Positions 36,189-44,025 of a DNA stretch of 64,000 nt are shown in pieces. This stretch comes from Candidatus Saccharimonadota bacterium (GTDB taxonomy: Bacteria > Patescibacteriota > Saccharimonadia > Saccharimonadales > UBA4665). A program made the translations under genes and the position numbers. The notes beneath the pieces were generated by a model. That model was not told the origin of the DNA. It saw only the letters and a list, made by a program, of their open reading frames with translations, and did no database searches. Numbering within the stretch: the first letter of the stretch is position 1; each line of letters opens with the position of its first letter. Location: contig PLTT01000007.1 of NCBI GenBank assembly GCA_003164595.1, positions 1 through 64,000 of the forward strand, written 5' to 3'.

Positions 36189-37907
36189 ATGTTTTTATTT
36201 AAAAAGAAATTAAACTCTAGCGGCTTTGGCCATATAGAACTAACATTGTTGGTTATTGTTGTGGTTGGCATATCTGGTGTTGGATACTCCGTCTATAAAC
36301 ATCTTGAAAAGAATACCGTAAACACCTATACAGCTCTAACCTCTTTTGTGTCTAACGGTATTCCATTTACTGAAAAAGCCTGTATTGCTTCTCAAACTGG
36401 TACCGCACCTAACTATATAGATACAGTAACTGCGTTAATATCCGTAAACGAACAAGCCGGTCCACGTACAGAGGTTATTAAAAACGGTAATGTCGTTACG
36501 GGTACTGGGTATAATCCTCTAGCATTTTATAGTATCGATGGCATTGCTCCTGTAACGGAAGATAATTGGGTTACTAGCTCGACCTCTACTATTAAATTTA
36601 ATCTGGTGCCAAGTATATCAAGCGCTAGTTTTAACTTAGGCGTAGAAGCAACTCCGGGTTTGGCCATCCCAACTCCTGGATCATCTCAAACTATTGGTTC
36701 ATTGACCTTATGTAACGCACCAATAAAAGTCTCGGTTGCAACGCCAAAGACTAAAACCATAATCCCAGTAATAAAGACCGTGACATCAGGGGCGACAACG
36801 ACAACAACTACCACCATAGTAAACCCAGCCACAAAAAAGACTACAACTACGACTGCAACTACCAATACAGTAACAAAAAAGACCACTACGACAACCACCA
36901 CTACGCCTACTACTCCAACCTCACCAACCACGCCGACCACGCCGACCACTCCACCAGCCACGCCCGCACCGACTATCTCACTAAGTGCTGCACCGACTAG
37001 CCTAACTTCCGGTAGTGCTTCTGTGTTGACTTGGAGTAGCACTAATGCCACTAGTTGCACCGCTTCGGGTGCATGGAGTGGCAGTAAAGCTACTTCCGGG
37101 TCTATTACTACATCAGGACTAACCATCACTTCAAGCTATAGCTTGAGTTGTAGTGGCGCTGGTGGAACTACTCTAGCAATTATTGTCGTGACGGTTACTG
37201 CTCCAACAACTTGCGCCAGCTCACCGCCAACAACTTCAAACAATCCCCTTTACCCTCTGTCTCAAGTTGAAAATTTCTCTGGTACAACCCTTCCTAGTGT
37301 TTGGCGTGACTATGGTAATGAAGTTCAGCAACCATCTGGTTATGTTGCCGCTGATCATGCCGTCTTTGTGCCTGGTACTGGCTTTGAACTTCAAGGCTAC
37401 CCTGATTCAATTAGTGGCAATATTGGTGGAGTTACTGGAGGAAGTGGAGCAGTTTTGACTTATGTACCAAGCTCCGGTGGGTATGATGTTTGTTTCTCAA
37501 TGAGCTCCGGCAACTGGCAGGATGTTCACTTAGTTTTAATCTCTTGGCCTACAGATAACAACTGGAATGAAGGAGAGAATGATTTCTTTGAAGGTAACCC
37601 TCAGGATATGGAGATAAATGTTCATGAAATCGGATCTAGTCCGCAAACCAATGTCTGGCAAGGAACTTGGCCATCCACTCTCGGTAATGGCAGTCCTCAC
37701 CTTATCTCTACTCGTTGGGATCCAATTAACGGTTATAGGTTCTATCTAGATGGAACTTTAGTTGCTACCGCACCAATTAGCTCAACTGTTACTACCCCAA
37801 CTACTAGTCATTTCTTATCGATGCAAATGCAGGATATGGATGAGGCTAGTACAAGTACTGAAACCGCTACTATCCATTGGACTGCTTCTTATGGGTATAG
37901 TAATTGA
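36189..37907 (+). CDS. Pilin-anchored secreted GH16-like glycosidase
   Basis: The 572-residue protein starts with a type IV pilin-like signal (SSGFGHIELTLLVIVVVGISGVGYSVYK). It continues with a small domain (about 45-180), a Thr/Pro-rich linker (about 195-262), an Ig-like domain (about 263-340; SLSAAPTSLTSGSASVLTWS) and a C-terminal concanavalin-like domain. The last carries EGENDFFEG, matching the ExDxxE catalytic motif of glycoside hydrolase family 16 (E463, D465, E468). It is probably displayed on the cell surface or a pilus and cuts beta-1,3/1,4-glucan, perhaps of host or environmental polysaccharide. Activity on a given glucan is not established. Confidence 0.82.
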   Translation: MFLFKKKLNSSGFGHIELTLLVIVVVGISGVGYSVYKHLEKNTVNTYTALTSFVSNGIPFTEKACIASQTGTAPNYIDTVTALISVNEQAGPRTEVIKNGNVVTGTGYNPLAFYSIDGIAPVTEDNWVTSSTSTIKFNLVPSISSASFNLGVEATPGLAIPTPGSSQTIGSLTLCNAPIKVSVATPKTKTIIPVIKTVTSGATTTTTTTIVNPATKKTTTTTATTNTVTKKTTTTTTTTPTTPTSPTTPTTPTTPPATPAPTISLSAAPTSLTSGSASVLTWSSTNATSCTASGAWSGSKATSGSITTSGLTITSSYSLSCSGAGGTTLAIIVVTVTAPTTCASSPPTTSNNPLYPLSQVENFSGTTLPSVWRDYGNEVQQPSGYVAADHAVFVPGTGFELQGYPDSISGNIGGVTGGSGAVLTYVPSSGGYDVCFSMSSGNWQDVHLVLISWPTDNNWNEGENDFFEGNPQDMEINVHEIGSSPQTNVWQGTWPSTLGNGSPHLISTRWDPINGYRFYLDGTLVATAPISSTVTTPTTSHFLSMQMQDMDEASTSTETATIHWTASYGYSN

Positions 37908-37924
37908 TTCACTGATTGTTGAAA

Positions 37925-37955
37925 CCGTTCGAACCTCAGGCAGTGTGGCGTACCA
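37925..37955 (-). repeat. WY element F
   Basis: The minus strand reads WYATLPEVRTV. It begins 18 bp after the GH16-like stop codon, antisense to that gene. With element E it brackets the GH16-like cassette. Confidence 0.62.
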
Positions 37956-38020
37956 AGCAATATTACAGATTCATTTATCTCTAACCTTTACTGGTGCCAT
38001 TTAGCATATCCGTTGTTAAG

Positions 38021-38053
38021 GTTCTGACTTCCGGACTATGACGTGCCGCACCA
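38021..38053 (-). repeat. Degenerate WY element G
   Basis: The minus strand begins TGGTGCGGCAC, as in element F (TGGTACGCCAC), but a 4-bp insertion and a stop break the frame. It lies 6 bp past the MutT gene stop and pairs with element H across that gene. Confidence 0.45.
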
Positions 38054-38059
38054 CAATCC

Positions 38060-38509
38060 TTATATTGAGTATTCTAATAGATTATCATTATCGTCAAAAT
38101 GAAAGTCACCCTTAATATATTCACCCTTAATAACTTTGGGTAACCAATACTTATCATCAGACCACATCTTATCGTAGGGTATTTTGTTTATAGAAAACCA
38201 TCGAGGCGCCATTTCTTCAGTTTCTTTGGGTTCTCCTTCCCAGTTTTTACATACAAAAACTATTACCTGTTGATCCCATTCTTGCCTTTTAGGCGGAAAA
38301 TAAAAATTGAGAGTTGCTACTTCTTTTATGTCTTTAGGGATAACCAGTATTTCTTCCTGGCATTCTCGTATTGTTGTTTCCTCAATAGTTTCACCTTTAT
38401 CGGGTTTCCCCCCGACGCCGTTCCATTTTCCCTCCCCGAACCCTCGCTTTTTCATAGCTAATAGTATCTTATCGTTGTCTATTAAAAATAGAAGTGTGGC
38501 CTGCTTCAT
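38060..38509 (-). CDS. MutT/MTH1-like Nudix hydrolase
   Basis: The 149-residue protein has the Nudix box GGKPDKGETIEETTIRECQEEI and the MTH1-like flanks KKRGFGEGKWNGVGG and PRWFSINKIPYDKMWSDDKYWLP. MTH1/NUDT1-type enzymes clean oxidised purine nucleotides such as 8-oxo-dGTP. It is a single-gene unit flanked by WY elements G and H in the same orientation. Confidence 0.88.
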   Translation of the reverse strand: MKQATLLFLIDNDKILLAMKKRGFGEGKWNGVGGKPDKGETIEETTIRECQEEILVIPKDIKEVATLNFYFPPKRQEWDQQVIVFVCKNWEGEPKETEEMAPRWFSINKIPYDKMWSDDKYWLPKVIKGEYIKGDFHFDDNDNLLEYSI

Positions 38510-38560
38510 GCCTGCAATTATAGACCAATAGAAGGTGATACATTTAAATTTTTAAATTGT

Positions 38561-38590
38561 GTTTCTTGCTTCGTAGGCTATGATGTACCA
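38561..38590 (-). repeat. WY element H
   Basis: The minus strand reads WYIIAYEARNTI then stops. The pattern W-Y-x-I-x-x-E-A-R is a diverged WY consensus. It lies upstream of the MutT gene. Confidence 0.45.
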
Positions 38591-38657
38591 AATTTTAACA
38601 CTTAGGATTCTGTGCTCAGAGATCTGCTATTGTAAGCACTATCTTTTGGGCGATAGC

Positions 38658-39203
38658 TTAAGCAGTAGCGCCTTGCCCTAGATCACTAAGTAATGTAACA
38701 AGTTGTTCTTTCTCGATACCGGAGCAATTAATGTTTTCATTATGGGCTATCAGACTGCCTTGTATGAGCCTCTGGAACTTCAACACATCGCTTCTTCGTA
38801 AGTAATTAATAGTCTGAATGCTATTAATGAAATACTTAGACGATAGGACGAGAGACCCAAATAATGGACCAACCTTACCTTGAACGCTTAGTATGTCCCT
38901 AATCTGGACACTCATTATGTCTGCAGTCCTGAAAGAAGATCGGTGGACAATAGTGAGTTTTTCCCTGTCAATATGGATAGTATCTCGAAAAAAAGTAAAT
39001 GGAGCTATCGTATCTGCCGTAAGTAATGTTTCCTGAGATTCAGTTGTTGTGAACAATAACTTTTCCTCAGGCGTACTTTCTATAGTCGGGGCTAGATTTT
39101 CGGTTCTCTTACGACGTAATCCTCTGCGCCTTACTACTTTATTAATTGCCATAACGGCATCTAGTGAATTGTTCGAGTCCCAAAATCTATAGGTATGTTT
39201 CAT
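38658..39203 (-). CDS. PH-like domain protein, unknown function
   Basis: The 181-residue product starts at the ATG at 39203, which has GGAAAGG upstream (the longer ORF to 39224 lacks support). It has a basic N-terminus (VVRRRGLRRKR) and a beta-rich region (about 70-160; FFRDTIHIDREKLTIVHRS ... LVLSSKYFINSIQTINYL) resembling a bacterial PH domain. No membrane segment is seen. It is the second gene of a two-gene unit with the 85-aa ORF. Confidence 0.68.
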   Translation of the reverse strand: MKHTYRFWDSNNSLDAVMAINKVVRRRGLRRKRTENLAPTIESTPEEKLLFTTTESQETLLTADTIAPFTFFRDTIHIDREKLTIVHRSSFRTADIMSVQIRDILSVQGKVGPLFGSLVLSSKYFINSIQTINYLRRSDVLKFQRLIQGSLIAHNENINCSGIEKEQLVTLLSDLGQGATA

Positions 39204-39288
39204 GATATAACCTTTCCACGCCACGTTTATGCGTGTGTTGCTCTTGTATGTTAAAGAAAATGTAGACCATGCACTACAAACAGCAGGT

Positions 39289-39546
39289 CTATAAATTGGC
39301 CTGAAATTTGGTGGGAATATGCCAAAGTTTGTGATTATATGAATGCTGGCTTCTAGGCCTTTGGGCTAGTTGTCTAAAATTTATTCTCATTCGAGAACTA
39401 TTTTCTACTCTCTCAAAAACTAGTTCCGTGGATTCACCTGTGAAGATAACATCTCGAGACTCATTATTATCGTGCAAATACTGTCCGGAATTAACTGTTG
39501 GGTGTTTTTGCTGAATGTTCGTTCTTGCATTTGTTGAATGAGACAT
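39289..39546 (-). CDS. Small polar protein, unknown function
   Basis: The 85-residue product is rich in Asn, Gln, Ser and Arg, with no membrane segment or known motif. A strong GAGGAGAT ribosome site lies four nt before the ATG, which argues for a real gene. It precedes the PH-like gene on the same strand with an 85-bp gap. From 39547 to 39740 I see no gene. Confidence 0.55.
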   Translation of the reverse strand: MSHSTNARTNIQQKHPTVNSGQYLHDNNESRDVIFTGESTELVFERVENSSRMRINFRQLAQRPRSQHSYNHKLWHIPTKFQANL

Positions 39547-39740
39547 AATAATCTCCTCTCATTATTTGCTTGATGGAACAATGTCTAGCAGTTTTAGTAA
39601 CACCCTCCTTGCAATTGATGCTCATGCTAATGTTAGCTTGCATTAATCATTATTACCTTATTAGTTAACTAAGTATGTGCTGTATGTCACTCCTCTGAAG
39701 AGTTGGTGTGTTCTCTTGCAACAGACCTTCAGTAACGTCG

Positions 39741-40841
39741 CTAGGGGGTAAGTTTCTCGCTGTCTTTATGTATTATTTCAGCTTCTTTGATCGACCTGCC
39801 GAGATGCCTAGCGATGATTGCCATGCGAATAGGAGTCATATTTGCCATCTGTTCAACGTCTTTCATTCTTGGATCGATGTCAACGCTGGGGTGGAGTTCG
39901 TCTCTTCTTGGTCTAGGGTGTAATACGATGCTGTCACGGGGCATTTTTTGGATTCTTTGGTAGTCAACAACCCATCCCTTATAGTCCTTAGCCAACTTTT
40001 TGCTACGAGCAGCCTCCGCTTTTTTGACTCCTGTGTACTCGTCGGGGTTACGGCCTAAATACAAAACGTTAGCATATCGCATGGCGCCATCCAAGTCCTT
40101 CGTCCGCGTCAGTCTGTCGCCAAGCAACTCTACTAAATCCTCCGGTACGACTGCTGCCTTGGATTCGACTGCGATTATGTTCATGCCAAGTATAGCGGCA
40201 CCGATCATAAATGAATGGTGAGCGCGATATCGCTCATGATCGCCTACCATTGCAACTTCTACGCCGGCAAATTGTCCAAATTGCTTGTATATAGTGAATT
40301 CGTCGCCAAGAGCTTGGGTAGGGTGTTCATTTTTACCATCTCCTAGGTTAATAACTGGTACGGACTGCCAAAGCTGATCTTGTTCAAAGGCTTGCGCGAT
40401 GACGCGTGCAGCGAGCGCAGGACCCCTGTCCTCTTCCGTGCGAATTCCCAAAATATCTGCTTGAGCAGCAAAGGCTACCCATGAGTCTTCAATTGATTCG
40501 CCCTTTGCCTCCGATGAACTGCCCATGCCGCTAATTAATACTGCTGATCCACCTAACTTATGCATTGCCGCCGTAAGGCTGCCGCCGGTTCGGGTGGAAG
40601 GCTGCCGCATAACTACTCTCATTTCTACATTAGACAGCAAAGCTACGCCGCGTTGTTTAGGGTCCTGGACGAATCTCTCTGCGGCGTACGCTTCCTCGAT
40701 GTAGAGGTGTATATCTTCCGCGCTGAGTTGCCTCATTGAGAGTAAGTTTTTGCCTGTCGGATCGCCATTTATCGGCTCCATAACTACTGAATAATCGATT
40801 GGCTCTGGCGGTCCTAAAGTATTAATCTCTGGTGTTTTCAT
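39741..40841 (-). CDS. pyrB: Aspartate/ornithine carbamoyltransferase family protein
   Basis: The 366-residue protein has the carbamoyl-phosphate site MRQPSTRTGGSL, the GSSSEAKGES loop, the HPTQALGDEFTIY motif and the C-terminal HPRPRRDELHPSVD ... MTPIRMAIIARHL, which favours aspartate carbamoyltransferase. The usual STRTRxSFE reads STRTGGSLTAA, so the segment after the phosphate loop is altered; activity is not certain. ATG at 40841 has AGGAGGGG eight nt upstream. A terminator hairpin just before the SD suggests attenuation. Confidence 0.8.
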   Translation of the reverse strand: MKTPEINTLGPPEPIDYSVVMEPINGDPTGKNLLSMRQLSAEDIHLYIEEAYAAERFVQDPKQRGVALLSNVEMRVVMRQPSTRTGGSLTAAMHKLGGSAVLISGMGSSSEAKGESIEDSWVAFAAQADILGIRTEEDRGPALAARVIAQAFEQDQLWQSVPVINLGDGKNEHPTQALGDEFTIYKQFGQFAGVEVAMVGDHERYRAHHSFMIGAAILGMNIIAVESKAAVVPEDLVELLGDRLTRTKDLDGAMRYANVLYLGRNPDEYTGVKKAEAARSKKLAKDYKGWVVDYQRIQKMPRDSIVLHPRPRRDELHPSVDIDPRMKDVEQMANMTPIRMAIIARHLGRSIKEAEIIHKDSEKLTP

Positions 40842-40863
40842 CACTACCCCTCCTTATAAAAAA

Positions 40864-40885
40864 ACCAGCAGGTTGCCCCACCGGT
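40864..40885 (-). promoter_or_regulatory. Attenuator-like terminator in the pyrB leader
   Basis: On the minus strand, ACCGGTGG pairs with CCTGCTGGT and is followed by seven T residues ending 4-5 nt before AGGAGG. The hairpin lies between a TATACT promoter (about 40932-40937) and the pyrB ribosome site, a position typical of transcription attenuation in pyrimidine genes. Confidence 0.6.
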
Positions 40886-40992
40886 TATTGTTATTGTTCT
40901 TATCCCTATGAAAATTTATAAAACTCCGTTGCTTAGTATAACATGCGTGTTTTAGCTAGGCTCAAAACAGAGGAGTTTAAACATAAACGGTA

Positions 40993-41075
40993 TGGAGGGG
41001 CTATGTGGAAGCTATTGCAACCAAATTACAAGAGAAACCATATGTATTTATTGTGACTTTCAATAAAACTGTTGC
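40993..41075 (+). repeat. WRG element c1
   Basis: The plus strand encodes WRGYVEAIATKLQEKPYVFI and continues VTFNKTVAWST before a stop. It is the left boundary of the toxin-antitoxin pair at 41107-41747. Remaining sequence between 40886 and 41106 holds only the two divergent promoters. Confidence 0.7.
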
Positions 41076-41106
41076 GTGGAGCACGTGACTTTGCTATAAT
41101 GACTAT

Positions 41107-41340
41107 ATGAAGCAAAATGTAACAGTTCAGTTAGATCAAGCTATAATCCGTGATGCTAAAGTTTTGGCGGCAAGAAGGTCGTCGTCTCTAAGTAAGCTTT
41201 TATCAGATCAAATACGGCTGATTGCCGCCCAAGAAGCTGACTATGAACATACCAAGAAGCTGGCTTTAGCCAGGCTTGACAAGGGTTATGCTTTAGGTGG
41301 GACTAAGATGCCCACTCGAGAAGAAATATATAGCAGATGA
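41107..41340 (+). CDS. Ribbon-helix-helix-like antitoxin
   Basis: The 77-residue protein starts with VTVQLDQAIIRDAKVLAARRSSSLSKLLSDQI, a beta-strand plus helix-turn-helix of the RHH/DUF6364 type, followed by an acidic/basic toxin-binding tail. TTGCGT (41072-41077) and TATAAT (41095-41100), spaced 17 bp, end 6 nt before the ATG: a full promoter giving a leaderless mRNA. It overlaps the PIN toxin gene by 4 bp. Confidence 0.85.
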   Translation: MKQNVTVQLDQAIIRDAKVLAARRSSSLSKLLSDQIRLIAAQEADYEHTKKLALARLDKGYALGGTKMPTREEIYSR

Positions 41341-41747
41341 TATTTTTGGATACCAATATTCTAGTTTATGCTTACGACTTAGATGAAAAACTAAAACATC
41401 AAATAGCCAAAGATATTTTGGCTGATTGCTGGAATAATCGTTCTGGTGCCCTTAGTACCCAAGTACTCCAAGAGTTTTATGTAACTCTAACGCGTAAATT
41501 GCCGAAAAAACTGCCTGTTCACGAGAGCAGAGAGATAATTAGAGAACTCATGTCATGGTCTATTTATCAAATTACGCCCGTAGATATAGTTAAGGCGTCA
41601 GAGCTAGAAGAAAAATACGGATACACATTTTGGGACTCTCTGATTATTGCGGCTGCTCAAAATACTAATGCAGAAATATTGTATAGCGAGGATATGCAAG
41701 ATGGGCAGCAGTTGGACAATCTAAGAATTATCAACCCCTTTAAGTAG
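41337..41747 (+). CDS. VapC-like PIN-domain toxin
   Basis: The 136-residue protein has MIFLDTNILVYAYD, the Glu in STQVLQEFYVTL, and FWDSLIIAAA plus ILYSEDMQDG, the acidic set of a PIN RNase. It follows the antitoxin with a 4-bp overlap. Element c2 begins 21 bp after its stop. Confidence 0.87.
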   Translation: MIFLDTNILVYAYDLDEKLKHQIAKDILADCWNNRSGALSTQVLQEFYVTLTRKLPKKLPVHESREIIRELMSWSIYQITPVDIVKASELEEKYGYTFWDSLIIAAAQNTNAEILYSEDMQDGQQLDNLRIINPFK

Positions 41748-41768
41748 AGGTTGTGTTACTTGTGGTTG

Positions 41769-41868
41769 GGGAGGTGCTATGTGGAAGCTATTGCAACCAA
41801 GTTGCAAGAAAACCCGACTGTGTTTATAGCTACTTCTTAGGACACGGTGCTTGGTATATCTACCGAAA
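41769..41868 (+). repeat. WRG element c2
   Basis: The plus strand encodes CYVEAIATKLQENPTVFIAT; a shift of frame continues FLGHGAWYIYRN. It is almost identical in sequence to element c3 over the first 50 bp, with third-position differences (AAG/AAA, TTG/CTA, CAA/CAG). Confidence 0.7.
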
Positions 41869-41935
41869 CTAAGCTACTTATTGTTGGAGATTTGTCAGTA
41901 TCAAATAAGCAATTCGTTGGCAATAGTAAATTAAA

Positions 41936-42241
41936 CTAATGCTTTAGACTTCTGCTGGCATTAATTGTTTGTCTAATAGAATTTGTAAAGTGTCCAATAA
42001 GGGGCACCTGCCCAAATCGAGTAAGTACCCATAGAAGTAGAGCAACTATAATAGTTCCGCCGATTATGGCTCCGAAACCTGACGCTAACCCTTTATAAAA
42101 CGTGAATAATACAGCCTGCTTTTTATTAATATAGCCGAGATTATAAAATTGTTGGAGTTTTTTACCCAGTTCCAGCTGTTGCTTTTCCTCAGGTATTAAA
42201 CGTGAAGCCATACTTGAAATTATATCGTTAGAACTTAGCAT
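41936..42241 (-). CDS. DUF5665-like membrane protein
   Basis: The 101-residue protein has an amphipathic N-terminal part, then KKQAVLFTFYKGLASGFGAIIGGTIIVALLLWVL with one or two membrane segments, characteristic of DUF5665. Such proteins are common in Patescibacteria and Firmicutes with no known function. A TATTAT box lies upstream. Confidence 0.75.
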   Translation of the reverse strand: MLSSNDIISSMASRLIPEEKQQLELGKKLQQFYNLGYINKKQAVLFTFYKGLASGFGAIIGGTIIVALLLWVLTRFGQVPLIGHFTNSIRQTINASRSLKH

Positions 42242-42301
42242 TGCAAACTACAATAATAATCACAGTCTTTAACGCAAGCACAATAAATGATTTACAGTTC
42301 G

Positions 42302-42400
42302 TGGAGGACGACTCAAGCTATGGGTTACCACAATTAATGGCAGAGATAACACGTTGGCGTACTGTCATAGCTGCTGAGTACTCCCACCACGCTTTGACTA
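42302..42400 (+). repeat. Possible third-family intergenic element
   Basis: TGGAGG at 42303 is followed about 50 bp later by CGTTGGCG, and the plus strand encodes AEITRWRTVIAAEYS. A matching arrangement at 47059-47140 encodes EEMVRWRGIIGQDYS. Both are intergenic. Similarity is short and the call is tentative. The rest of 42242-42457 holds no gene. Confidence 0.3.
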
Positions 42401-42457
42401 CATATAAAGTCTGATTTGTTCGGGGCTTTTAAGGGACTGCTCGGTTGCAATACTCAA

Positions 42458-43057
42458 CTATTGGATTAGTTGTACTGTAGATAATGAGCCTTGAAATGCT
42501 TGTTGTTCACTACTTAATAGATTAACTAGGGAGCTACTTGCGCCGTTCGGAAGACAGGTGTCTTGAGGTTCAGTATAAGAGATGTAATATGTACTGTACT
42601 GTTTAACTATCGTAACGTCTGGTTCTTTTTGCCCTGTTCCCTGACCCTTAGTCAACACGCCCAGTGCGTCAAAGTTTGCTGAGTCTGTACTACTATTGGC
42701 GGTGCAGCTACTTGCTTCTGAAGCCAGTAAACTAGTGGACATATCAGCAGCCGAGGATTGCGTTGAATAGTTATAAGTGAGCGTAGATAAAGACGATGGA
42801 ACGGTTATCTGGATTCCTAGCTCAGGTATTTTAAATACCGACGTTGTTGGGGTGGTGCTTGTTGTAGTTGTGGTAGAGGTATTCTTTGTTGAGGTTGTTG
42901 GTTTAGTGGTTGATGTAGTAACTACGGGGGTCGTAGCAGTCTTGTGGTGATTCTTGTAGACCATATAGCCTACTACGCCAATCAAGGCAACTATAACTAT
43001 CACTAATATTAACTCGACTGCGCTAAAGCCTGATTCGTTTTTATTTAGTTTATTCAT
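42458..43057 (-). CDS. Type IV pilin-like surface protein
   Basis: The 199-residue protein begins with a prepilin signal (NESGFSAVELILVIVIVALIGVVGYMVY), has a Thr-rich linker (about 40-75) and a C-terminal domain (about 76-199) of unknown fold with three Cys. It would be processed by a prepilin peptidase and join a pilus or pseudopilus. The same architecture, with a different C-terminal domain, is seen in the GH16-like protein. Confidence 0.8.
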   Translation of the reverse strand: MNKLNKNESGFSAVELILVIVIVALIGVVGYMVYKNHHKTATTPVVTTSTTKPTTSTKNTSTTTTTSTTPTTSVFKIPELGIQITVPSSLSTLTYNYSTQSSAADMSTSLLASEASSCTANSSTDSANFDALGVLTKGQGTGQKEPDVTIVKQYSTYYISYTEPQDTCLPNGASSSLVNLLSSEQQAFQGSLSTVQLIQ

Positions 43058-43211
43058 AATGAAAGTTTAGCATAAGCTTTAAGTGTTGGGGGTAACCAAT
43101 CGCAATTTTACTAGTTTAATTTATGTGTCTGAAATCAAAAGTGTTTACGCCCCAAGGATAACAGATATAAAAGTGGCGGGTTTCTATCGAAAACTGATGA
43201 TTCTGTATTCG

Positions 43212-43310
43212 TGGAGGGGCTATGTGGAAGCTATTGCAACCAAACTACAGGAAAACCCGACTGTGTTTATTGCATCTTTTTAGGCCACTGTGCTTTTAAT
43301 ATCTACCAGC
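43212..43310 (+). repeat. WRG element c3
   Basis: The plus strand encodes ITDIKVAGFYRKLMILYS just upstream (43158-43211), then WRGYVEAIATKLQENPTVFI and, after a frame shift, FLGHCAFNIYQL. It is the most complete copy. It abuts the stop of the converging PIN toxin gene (43312). Confidence 0.7.
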
Positions 43311-43311
43311 T

Positions 43312-43701
43312 TCAGAGTAGTTTTAAGCATTCAGTGACTTTTATTATTTTTATTCGCTTATATTCTCTCAAGTCTAGAAGTTGCTTGTCTCCAGTTACCA
43401 AATAATTAACATCTCCCTTAACCGCAGTCTCTAGTATCCGATTATCTGGTTTATCGGGTAGTATGTCTAGAAAAGGTTCAAAGTATAAAATCTCACTTTC
43501 TCCTAAGAGATTAGTCAGATTTGTTAAATTCTTGGGGCTAACTTTAAACTTTTCTTCTAGAATACGATTAGTTTCAGAAATTATATAGGGTGATAGAACC
43601 AATTGATGTGCCCCGCCCATAGTGCTAAGCAACAGCTTCTCTGGCTGTCCATCAAACAGCAAAGCAGAAATAATGACGTTAGTATCTAGAACTAAACGCA
43701 T
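43312..43701 (-). CDS. PIN-domain toxin (COG1569-like)
   Basis: The 129-residue protein begins MRLVLDTNVIISALLFDG and ends with DNRILETAVKGDVNYLVTGDKQLLDL, the acidic motifs of PIN nucleases of the COG1569 type. It follows a CopG-like antitoxin by 3 bp. Confidence 0.87.
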   Translation of the reverse strand: MRLVLDTNVIISALLFDGQPEKLLLSTMGGAHQLVLSPYIISETNRILEEKFKVSPKNLTNLTNLLGESEILYFEPFLDILPDKPDNRILETAVKGDVNYLVTGDKQLLDLREYKRIKIIKVTECLKLL

Positions 43702-43704
43702 TAT

Positions 43705-43938
43705 CTATGACCTTTGACTACTGACTATTTTTGCAACCTCAGTCTCGCTCAGGTCGTTGCCCTTATATTCGCCTCTAACGGAGTCAGTTAGATTTTCCCA
43801 TTGCTCCAACGTAGCTAGTTGCTTTCGTACAGCTTGACGAACAAAATCGCTACGACTGTAACCTTGTTTCTTGGTTTGAGAGTCAATCCTCTGAACAAGT
43901 TTGGCCGGCATTGATATATTAAATGTTTGTGACTTCAT
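43705..43938 (-). CDS. CopG/RHH antitoxin
   Basis: The 77-residue protein contains QTFNISMPAKLVQRIDSQTKKQGYSRSDFVRQAVRKQL, a ribbon-helix-helix DNA-binding domain, and a short acidic tail for the toxin. The ATG at 43938 is chosen because a TACAAT box ends 6 nt upstream. The promoter and start codon lie inside a perfect palindrome, a likely autoregulatory operator. Confidence 0.88.
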   Translation of the reverse strand: MKSQTFNISMPAKLVQRIDSQTKKQGYSRSDFVRQAVRKQLATLEQWENLTDSVRGEYKGNDLSETEVAKIVSSQRS

Positions 43939-43952
43939 ACAATCATTGTATG
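43936..43952 (-). promoter_or_regulatory. Palindromic operator over RHH antitoxin start
   Basis: CATACAAT-C-ATTGTATG is a perfect 8-1-8 palindrome containing both the -10 box and the start codon of the antitoxin gene. RHH antitoxins repress their own operons by binding such sites; binding at this one would block RNA polymerase and ribosome start on a leaderless message. Confidence 0.65.
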
Positions 43953-44025
43953 TGATTATTGGGTTGCTGTCAAGTAGTGAGGCCACAGTGCTAGTGCGTA
44001 TCTAACACCTAGTGGGATTAGAACT

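Noticed and set aside
36780-36960. CRISPR or tandem DNA repeat in the ACC/ACA-rich stretch
   Set aside because: It is the Thr/Pro-rich linker of the GH16-like protein; there are no spacers or conserved repeat units.
36686-37129. Antisense ORF rich in Val in the GH16-like gene
   Set aside because: The Val runs are the reverse complement of the Thr-rich linker codons; it is a composition artefact.
27743-38053. GTTCGAACC motifs as remnants of tRNA T-arms or phage att sites
   Set aside because: The motif resembles a T-arm, but no acceptor or anticodon parts flank it, and its variation follows a coding frame rather than tRNA pairing.
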